Shown here: positions 37,507-43,934 of the stretch, piece by piece | Numbering within the stretch: position 1 is the stretch's first letter | How the letters are laid out: the number at the start of each line of letters is the position of its first letter | Virus record (IMG/VR): IMGVR_UViG_3300042402_004462 | Span: 1 to 43,934 of that record | DNA length: 43,934 nucleotides | Reading direction: 5' to 3' (one strand) | From: a virus | Notes under the pieces: generated by a model | Databases searched by the model: none | Told to the model about the DNA's origin: nothing | The model's input: the letters and a program-made list of their open reading frames with translations, nothing else | Position numbers and translations under genes: made by a program

Positions 37507-40143
37507 TTAGAAGTCTAATTTGATAACAAACTGTTGTATTCCTTGTCTTATTACCGGTGATTGTAATTTTGACATAACCATAATATCTTTGTTATCATCA
37601 AGTAAAGCAATTTCGGTAACATATGATTTTGTTCCTTTTTTCCAAGTCGGATTTGATGTGTTTTGGAACTCTGTAAAATTAAGATTAATCTTATAGTTCA
37701 TCTCATATATTGTTGCTTGAATGTCAGTTTCTATTGATCCGTAGAAATAATACTCATCACCAAAATTAAGATTAGGTGTTGTCGTACCAAGAGTCGTAAG
37801 ATTAATATAGTCATTCAAATTATATGTTGGTGCGGAATCATAAAGATCTTTTGTCACAATAAATGTAGTACCAGTTAATGCTGTCTCAGTTATATAACCA
37901 TTTAATGTTTCACCGCTTAATGAATCTGTAAAATCAATTATTTTCCAACCTGAAGATGTTGGTCTTTGACCTGTTGTTACTTTTTGTACTAATATTTCTA
38001 ATCTATTAGCAAAGAAACCTGTTGGTATATCACAACTTGTTGGGCAATATGTTGTTGTTGTAGTTGTTAGTGGATAATATGTTGTAGTAGTTGTTGTTGG
38101 GTTAAATGTTGTTGAGGTTGTTGTTGGGTTAAATATAGGTTGGTTTAAACATTTAAACTCTGCTCCAAATCTAACAGCAACATTTTTAGATGTATCAGGA
38201 TTACAATCATTATTATTTCCAGAAATTTTTGAATAGTAGTTTGAATGTAGTGAATTTGTAAATTCAGCATCATTTGACAATCTATAAGTCACAAACATTG
38301 TCTCGTTACTACTAGTTAAAACACCATCAACTGTTGATGTTGCCACACCACAAGTATTTGGTGTAATTAAAGAGATTTGAGGTGCTGATAATGTCCAGTT
38401 TCTATTTGATTTATAAGACATCGCAGCAATTATTTCCTCATCATCAATTATAACTAATTTGCTATCTGGGAATACCTTACCAATTCTACTTGGGATTCCA
38501 TTAGCGTTTCTATTTGTGTCCCATAGATGGTAATATCTTATTCCTGGTTGATTCATTCCATCATTTTTGGTTGACTCAATATAATTAACCTTAAATAAAT
38601 CCAAATCATCAAAATTTGGTGGATCAACCCAGAATGTTTCTCCAAAACAGCATTCAGGATTTTTATGCCACATTAACCAAGGAATGTGTAATTTAAAATT
38701 TCTTGCTTGTCCTGTTGTATCTTCTGGATTTGATGGGTTGTATGGTTGTAATGCAAATTTTTCACCATAGAAGAAATCAATAGTTTGATTTGTATAATGA
38801 ATAATCGCAATTGCTTTTTGTTCTTCTGGTTTAACTTGTACTATCTCATCAAATGAATTATAATAATATACATAGTCGGTATCTGTTTGACCAGAACTTG
38901 AATTATATCCAAAATATTCTTTTGTTCCAATATAATCTATTGATCCAAACTGATCATACCCTTCATAAACAGTTGAATTAAGTCCAGCCGGACTTTCAGT
39001 CCAAGGAATATTCATATTCCAAACCTTAACATCAAATTGATCTATATCACAAACTGATTCAAAATTTATCACATCATCGGACCAATGTGGTCTTGGTGTA
39101 ATACTATCATATAAGGATGTCATTTTAGGTGGATAAATAACTGTTCTTGCGTAACAATCAAATACCAAACCTGAAAAATCTGGTGTATTTCTATCTAAAG
39201 TTATTTCGTTTTCACATATTGCAACAATCTTGTATGTTAAAATATGATAACAAGAGTTCATTGGCATTTCACACTTAGCATCCGGTGGTGGAGGACAAGC
39301 TCTACTTGGTGTTGGTGTTATACATGGTGTTGTAGATGGTGTTGGTGTGGGTGTAGGTGATGCACAAGGATCATAGTTTGGTGTTATACTTGGTGTAGGT
39401 GTTACAGTGGGTGTTGGTGTTGGTGAAACAGCTGGTGTTGCTTGACAATCGTCCCAAACTAAAAAGAAATCATCTTCAGTCAACATAAATTCATCCAATT
39501 CGGTCATGATTATACATGTTTCTAAAATTGGTTGTGGTGTTGTACTAGGTGTTGGAGTTGGTGTTGGTTGTGGTGGATAATTACAACCACAATTTTTTAA
39601 CCCATTTCCATCATAATATATTGTTATAATATCACCAACAGATGGTTCATTTATATTATAAATGTCACACTGATCGTAAATAAGTTTTACTTTATTTGTC
39701 CCAACAAGTGTTGCCATATCAATAACATAATTTGCTGAAACAACATACTTTGTATTTGTTAATACATTCCAGTTTACACTTGATCCTGTTGTAATACCAC
39801 CAAAAAAACCACGTAAAGGTGCTCTATTAAATACTGGTTCAATTACTGAATCCATATATGGTATACCAAACGTGTTTCCAGCACTTCCATCAACATAATA
39901 AGGGTATTTTACACTTTGTCTATTTGACTGTGGAACACCGGATGAATTTTGTGTATTAAATGGGGGTTCTAACACAAAACTATTTGGTTGATTATAGTTT
40001 AATGGTGTTTTATCATATGAAACCTCACTATCTCCAATTTGGAAATAAGATATTTTAAAATTACCTTGGGACAGTTTTTGTCGTCCAGTATCGGTAACTC
40101 TAGTGTTAACTAATCCTGATGTATTTTTAAGTATATAACTCAT
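37507..40143 (-). CDS. Large virion protein with Thr-Pro and poly-Thr tracts
   Basis: 878 aa. The N-terminus (MSYILKNTSGLVNTRVTDTG) is followed by TPTPTPS linkers (~195-280), a middle domain (YGYDQFGSIDYIGTKEY..), poly-Thr tracts (TTTSTTFNPTTTTTTYYP) and a C-terminal domain ending KLDF. The architecture suggests a baseplate wedge or fibre protein with mucin-like stalks, perhaps O-glycosylated. Has a GATATTTATT box before the start. Family not recognised. Confidence 0.6.
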   Translation of the reverse strand: MSYILKNTSGLVNTRVTDTGRQKLSQGNFKISYFQIGDSEVSYDKTPLNYNQPNSFVLEPPFNTQNSSGVPQSNRQSVKYPYYVDGSAGNTFGIPYMDSVIEPVFNRAPLRGFFGGITTGSSVNWNVLTNTKYVVSANYVIDMATLVGTNKVKLIYDQCDIYNINEPSVGDIITIYYDGNGLKNCGCNYPPQPTPTPTPSTTPQPILETCIIMTELDEFMLTEDDFFLVWDDCQATPAVSPTPTPTVTPTPSITPNYDPCASPTPTPTPSTTPCITPTPSRACPPPPDAKCEMPMNSCYHILTYKIVAICENEITLDRNTPDFSGLVFDCYARTVIYPPKMTSLYDSITPRPHWSDDVINFESVCDIDQFDVKVWNMNIPWTESPAGLNSTVYEGYDQFGSIDYIGTKEYFGYNSSSGQTDTDYVYYYNSFDEIVQVKPEEQKAIAIIHYTNQTIDFFYGEKFALQPYNPSNPEDTTGQARNFKLHIPWLMWHKNPECCFGETFWVDPPNFDDLDLFKVNYIESTKNDGMNQPGIRYYHLWDTNRNANGIPSRIGKVFPDSKLVIIDDEEIIAAMSYKSNRNWTLSAPQISLITPNTCGVATSTVDGVLTSSNETMFVTYRLSNDAEFTNSLHSNYYSKISGNNNDCNPDTSKNVAVRFGAEFKCLNQPIFNPTTTSTTFNPTTTTTTYYPLTTTTTTYCPTSCDIPTGFFANRLEILVQKVTTGQRPTSSGWKIIDFTDSLSGETLNGYITETALTGTTFIVTKDLYDSAPTYNLNDYINLTTLGTTTPNLNFGDEYYFYGSIETDIQATIYEMNYKINLNFTEFQNTSNPTWKKGTKSYVTEIALLDDNKDIMVMSKLQSPVIRQGIQQFVIKLDF
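39300..39560 (-). repeat. Low-complexity Thr-Pro coding repeats
   Basis: GGTGTTGGTGT-type repeats on the plus strand, encoding TPTPTP on the minus strand, in several blocks flanked by Cys codons. Confidence 0.7.
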
Positions 40144-40147
40144 TTGT

Positions 40148-40159
40148 AAATAAATATCA
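40148..40159 (-). promoter_or_regulatory. TGATATTTATTT box
   Basis: ATATTTAT box 4 bases before the ATG at 40143. Confidence 0.4.
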
Positions 40160-40170
40160 TTTGTTTCATT

Positions 40171-41583
40171 TTATATGATTGGTGCCGTTAATTCTTGTAC
40201 TACATTACCTCTACTTTGCGCTTCTTGTGTTATAAGTACATTACAACACTCGCAGCCTTGGATTTTTGCGTTATTTAAAAAAGCACTTGTATTACTTGTT
40301 GCGGCGTAACAAGTTGGTAACGGAAAAATAGGACTAACTGTATTGAATATTGTTCCTAAAAAAGTTGAGGTATTATTTAATGTAATGTTAGACCAAGTTG
40401 AGGATGTTGTTGTAATATATGTTGTACCATTACATAAATTTGTTGTTGTTATATTATTGATTATCGGTGAATTTGGAATCATAGGAAATCCATTTACCAA
40501 AATGTTTGCACCAGAATTATTTGTTGCTGAGGTTGGTAATGGTGCAACATTAAACTGTGTGTTAGTAATCAAATCAAAAACAACATCAACACCATTTGGT
40601 AGTGGTGGTGTTATTGAGATGCTTAAATTATTACCAGATCTACTAAGTGCAATGTTGTAAGTTGTTGGTGTAGAACTATTTGTTAATGTAACAATTTGTG
40701 TTTGCAATGTTCCGGTAGAGTCTTTAGTAACGATTGAGTAATTTCCTCCACCTAAATTATTAAATATTGGGTTATACTGGAAATTAGATCCACCATCTTT
40801 TGAGTATAGGTATGGTGGTATACCTCCACTTGCTGAAACAATTATAGAACCATTACTCCCACAAGATGGGTTATTTTGTGTTAATTGCATTGATAATGGT
40901 GGTAAATTATCACAACTTCCTTCTACAACAGTTATTATGGTTTTACCGGCACCTAAAATTTGCCAACCATTTAATGGTGGTACATCTGGATTAGGGTTAT
41001 ACACAACAAATCCTGTATTTCCTGAAATTAACCATTCTTCAGTTGTTCCTGTATTCCAATACATAAATAAATCACCACTAGTTGAAAGCCAACTTGGTTT
41101 ATTGTTAAAAATCCCGTCGTAAATAAAATCAAAAAATTCTGACTGGAACATTTTTTCAATTGGTCTTGTATATATTACACACAAATCATCAAAAACAATT
41201 GGTGATATTGTTGTACTTGTTGTTGTAGTTGGTGTTGGTGTTTCGGCGGATAAAATACAGGTTGATGTAATTAAAAAATCACCATATGAATCTGTTACTG
41301 TTGCTTTATATTCTCCAACACCTAAATTATTTATTGTTGTTCCAACGCTTCCATTTTCCCAAAGTATCTCATATGGTGGTGTTCCTCCTGTAATATACAA
41401 AGAAGCAGAGCCATCAAATGTATCGGTAAAACTTGGGTCAACACTAATACACTCAACACCCATTGGGAATATTGTAATCACATCACACTCATTTGTTGGT
41501 TCCAATGGTGTATTTGGTACCGGAAAAAATGTTGTAGTTGTGGTTGTAATTGGAAAAAAGGTTGTTGTTATGGTTGTTGACAT
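40171..41583 (-). CDS. Virion protein with SprB-like repeats
   Basis: 470 aa from the ATG at 41581-41583. Begins with poly-Thr (TTITTTFFPITTTTTTFFP), then two SprB-type repeats: ITGGTPPYEILWENG with NLGVGEYKATVTDSYGD, and ASGGIPPYLYSKDGG with NLGGGNYSIVTKDS. These are the repeats of the Bacteroidota gliding adhesin SprB. The C-terminus ends in a Cys pair region (GCECCNVLI). Probably a tail-fibre or surface decoration protein. The SprB match is by pattern and clear. Confidence 0.75.
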   Translation of the reverse strand: MSTTITTTFFPITTTTTTFFPVPNTPLEPTNECDVITIFPMGVECISVDPSFTDTFDGSASLYITGGTPPYEILWENGSVGTTINNLGVGEYKATVTDSYGDFLITSTCILSAETPTPTTTTSTTISPIVFDDLCVIYTRPIEKMFQSEFFDFIYDGIFNNKPSWLSTSGDLFMYWNTGTTEEWLISGNTGFVVYNPNPDVPPLNGWQILGAGKTIITVVEGSCDNLPPLSMQLTQNNPSCGSNGSIIVSASGGIPPYLYSKDGGSNFQYNPIFNNLGGGNYSIVTKDSTGTLQTQIVTLTNSSTPTTYNIALSRSGNNLSISITPPLPNGVDVVFDLITNTQFNVAPLPTSATNNSGANILVNGFPMIPNSPIINNITTTNLCNGTTYITTTSSTWSNITLNNTSTFLGTIFNTVSPIFPLPTCYAATSNTSAFLNNAKIQGCECCNVLITQEAQSRGNVVQELTAPII

Positions 41584-41607
41584 CAAATATTTTTATTTAA
41601 TAAATAA

Positions 41608-42585
41608 TCAATTATTTGTTTTTTCAATATAAGATCTCATAACTTCTATATATTTTATTGTTGAACTTTTTGTATCAACATAATCAAAATAAGTTGGGTC
41701 CTCTATTAATTTTTGAATTGGGTCTATGTTTATATACTCACCTTTATAAAACTTTGTTTTTTTTAGGTCGTCTGTAACACCTGCCATGTGTAATATTGAG
41801 TGTTTTTTATAAACATCAACATTATCTGTTGCCCAAGAAAATGAAAGTTCATTAACAACTTTTGTTTTAAAGTTGTGTAACCATAGATTCCATAACACAG
41901 ACCACATTTCAGCAGTCCAAAATTGTATTTGACCTGGATTTATTGGAAACTTTCTTTGGTAGATCAACATATTATTGTATAATGTAAAAGAATCTAAATA
42001 TATTTTTTCCCAAAGTTTGTAATCTGTATTTTTTATAATGTATTGACCTCCACCAGAATTTTTTTGATTTTCTTTTATTAGATTAACACTTATACCTATT
42101 GTGTCAGCCATTTCTTTTAAAAGTTGACCTTTTTCAGAAGTTGGGTGTTGTGATTCGTATCTTCTACAACAATCCATAATATAATCATAACCAATATAAC
42201 CAATTGTGTCTGAAAGATAACATATATCATCATTTAACATTTTTTCAAAATCTGGTAATTCTCTAAATATAATATCTGCATCATGTAAGAAAAAACATTT
42301 ACCATATTGTGGGTATTGTTCTAACCATTTATAAAGTAAAAATGGTTTTATACTTGGGATATATCTTTTATTAACTCTTTCGTCCTTGTATGAATGAATA
42401 TTTATTCCAATCTTTTTAAGATCTTCTGCTCCTTGTGAAAGTTTATTATTTCCTAAAGTTGAGAAAATGACATGTATACTATTTGGGTCAATTCCTTTTT
42501 CTATGAAATTATGAACATATAGTTTAACTTGCCAATGAAAATACGGAACGTCTGGTTGTGCTGTTACAAATAATAAATCTTTCAT
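41608..42585 (-). CDS. Glycosyltransferase (GT-A, HPAT/SGT-like)
   Basis: 325 aa. FFLHDADIIF contains the D102-x-D104 metal motif, and GGGQYIIKNTDYKLWEKIYL and PGQIQFWTAEMWSVLWNLWL match the peptidyl-serine galactosyl / hydroxyproline arabinosyl transferase type (plant SGT/HPAT-like). In this setting the likely acceptors are the Thr/Ser/Pro-rich virion proteins next to it, rather than host surface. Own ATG; 29 bases downstream of the 406-aa gene's stop. Confidence 0.7.
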   Translation of the reverse strand: MKDLLFVTAQPDVPYFHWQVKLYVHNFIEKGIDPNSIHVIFSTLGNNKLSQGAEDLKKIGINIHSYKDERVNKRYIPSIKPFLLYKWLEQYPQYGKCFFLHDADIIFRELPDFEKMLNDDICYLSDTIGYIGYDYIMDCCRRYESQHPTSEKGQLLKEMADTIGISVNLIKENQKNSGGGQYIIKNTDYKLWEKIYLDSFTLYNNMLIYQRKFPINPGQIQFWTAEMWSVLWNLWLHNFKTKVVNELSFSWATDNVDVYKKHSILHMAGVTDDLKKTKFYKGEYINIDPIQKLIEDPTYFDYVDTKSSTIKYIEVMRSYIEKTNN

Positions 42586-42614
42586 ACTAAAAAAGTATAA
42601 AGGATTGTTTTATT

Positions 42615-43835
42615 TTATAAATAATATAATACTTCAGCAGTTCCTAAAAATGTTGCATTCGCACTTAGTGGTGTCATACATACCCACATTTCGTCAAGTG
42701 TTCCATTAACATTAGAACCAACTCTAATTTGGTTATCGTCCACCTTAATAGTTGTAAGTGCCGATGTTCCTGATTCACCAATTAAGGATGTCATAATGTG
42801 ACCTGGTGATGTTATTGTCGCTGTCACAGTTCCGTTATAAACTGAGTATTGGAATGGTGAATTTGGTATGTCTGTCCAACTTGGGGTTGCAGATAATGTA
42901 GGATTAAATTCAATAGTCACTAAGTAATTATCATTTGAGGTATTTAAAATACTCAAACTACTATATTGTGATGTTACTGTTTTATAACTTTCTTTAAGTC
43001 TATAACCAATATATGGGTATTTTGTACCTGATGAATTTAAAGCTGCACTTGTTGAGTTTTGAATACCTACAGTGGAATATAACCCGTTTAATGCCCCTTC
43101 TGAACATACTTGTGAACACATCATATCAAAATATCCAGAACCAACACCAACCTGTCTTATCTCATATCTAATTGGTTGATTGGGTGATGACATATAAACG
43201 TTTGGTTCATTATTCGCACAATTGTGTTCTGTAAAATAAAATAATTGTCCTGCGATATCCAAACCGAATCTCATTCTACCAACACCTAACCATTGATAAT
43301 CAACCGACATTAAATTAGTGTTAGACCAATTTATTCCTACTGGGTCAAACCCATTATTATCCCACACTGTTGTTGTGGCACTATATACCGTTGTACCCGA
43401 TCTCCATATCTGAAAACTAATTTCATTTGTAACCCCATTACTTTCCAAAAAGTATCCATCAAAAACTGAATTATATGGTGATCCTGTTATTGACGTAAAA
43501 GCACCAACTCTTTTTATAACGTTTGTTTCCAATTGAAAATTTGAAAAGCTTGCTTGGAATAGCTGACTTTTTCCTGGTTGATAAATTGGGTGTGTTTTAC
43601 CTTGTCTAATAACTAAATCATTATTTGCGGATGTTGACATTCTAACTCTTGCATACTCTTGATTAAAAATAGACGTTGCGGTTCCTGCTGTAACTTCGTT
43701 TACTTGTAATGGATTTTTATCATAGACGTGTTTAATGTCTACTAAATTTTGTACCGCGGCAGTTCTTAGTCTACCAAAAGCATCAAGATTTGGACTATCA
43801 GAATAAGAAACTTTATTATTAAAAATGAAACTCAT
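42615..43835 (-). CDS. Virion structural protein (DAFGRLR family)
   Basis: 406 aa from the ATG at 43833-43835; an upstream TTG is unlikely. NLDAFGRLRTAAVQNLVDIK near the N-terminus is a motif I associate with large phage surface proteins; the rest is beta-rich (SFQIWRSGTTVYSATT, GVGRMRFGLDIAGQLFYFTE). Likely baseplate- or fibre-associated. Its start overlaps the stop of the upstream gene (ATGA). Confidence 0.65.
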   Translation of the reverse strand: MSFIFNNKVSYSDSPNLDAFGRLRTAAVQNLVDIKHVYDKNPLQVNEVTAGTATSIFNQEYARVRMSTSANNDLVIRQGKTHPIYQPGKSQLFQASFSNFQLETNVIKRVGAFTSITGSPYNSVFDGYFLESNGVTNEISFQIWRSGTTVYSATTTVWDNNGFDPVGINWSNTNLMSVDYQWLGVGRMRFGLDIAGQLFYFTEHNCANNEPNVYMSSPNQPIRYEIRQVGVGSGYFDMMCSQVCSEGALNGLYSTVGIQNSTSAALNSSGTKYPYIGYRLKESYKTVTSQYSSLSILNTSNDNYLVTIEFNPTLSATPSWTDIPNSPFQYSVYNGTVTATITSPGHIMTSLIGESGTSALTTIKVDDNQIRVGSNVNGTLDEMWVCMTPLSANATFLGTAEVLYYL

Positions 43836-43934
43836 ATTATCCACCAATTATTATTTCTTGCCACAAATGTAAGTGACATATAGTTTATGTTCATATCTAT
43901 ATAAGTATTACCATCTATTAAACCAGTTGTTGGT
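43832..43934 (-). CDS. Partial upstream gene (3' end only)
   Basis: The last 33 codons are open to the window edge and end with TYIDMNINYMSLTFVARN then NNWWII, with TGA overlapping the next ATG. Likely a virion protein co-expressed with the 406-aa gene. A TACATTTG sequence at 43864-43871 lies inside this frame. Confidence 0.55.
   Translation of the reverse strand, partial: PTTGLIDGNTYIDMNINYMSLTFVARNNNWWII

Noticed and set aside
36010-39560. CRISPR-like array in the repeats
   Set aside because: Repeats are short, irregular, in frame and encode Thr-Pro; there are no unique spacers and no cas genes.
43864-43871. TACATTTG promoter before the 406-aa gene
   Set aside because: It lies within the coding end of the upstream gene that overlaps the start by ATGA, so it may be chance; not listed as a promoter.

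Overview
The window looks like part of a large, AT-rich, T4-like tailed-phage genome whose host is a Bacteroidota (Flavobacteria-type) bacterium. Phage evidence: a gp46/gp47-like recombination nuclease pair, a DnaG/gp61-like primase, a RuvC-like resolvase, a PD-(D/E)XK nuclease, an amidase endolysin with spanin-like partners, a phage sigma factor and large virion proteins, all packed with ATGA or TAATG overlaps. Host evidence: Bacteroidota-type promoters (TAnnTTTG) lie just upstream of several genes, SD sequences are absent, and there are SprB-type repeats, a DUF6576-like tail and an Hc1/H1-like nucleoid protein.

Layout. 1-8.7 kb (mostly minus): a Cys-rich partial gene, a metallopeptidase-SET fusion, a phosphoesterase, a P-loop kinase, a Nudix hydrolase, DUF192, a lipoprotein, DUF3310 and a large acidic protein. 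8.7-11.8 kb (plus): MGCGCK microprotein, two tandem paralogs and one unknown. 11.8-17.1 kb: glutaredoxin, thioredoxin, a DUF932-like protein, a large WC-module/LRR protein and DnaJ. 17.1-19.5 kb: small overlapping genes including the H1-like protein. 19.5-24.4 kb: probable virion or scaffold proteins followed by a lysis cassette. 24.5-26.9 kb: a 37-aa gene, a leader-bearing gene, a candidate structured RNA and the sigma factor. 26.9-35.4 kb: replication and recombination genes, interrupted by an HNH/RHH pair. 35.5-43.9 kb: virion surface proteins rich in Thr-Pro or poly-Thr, one with SprB repeats, with a glycosyltransferase and RuvC among them.

The most interesting reading links three things seen across the window. 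(1) Five otherwise unrelated genes (239, 7155, 13910, 19533 and 24746) start with a short basic/amphipathic leader ending in a hydrophobic-x-Glu site, like the T4 capsid-targeting peptides cut by the prohead protease. (2) The same five genes carry a TATTTAT-type box just before the start codon. (3) One of the five is a zinc metallopeptidase-SET methyltransferase fusion, and the phage also carries an H1/Hc1-like protein, the class of protein that SET enzymes are reported to methylate in Chlamydia. This suggests a set of late-expressed proteins packaged in the head and injected, one of which could modify nucleoid proteins. The leader and box are visible in the sequence; packaging, injection and methylation are inferences.
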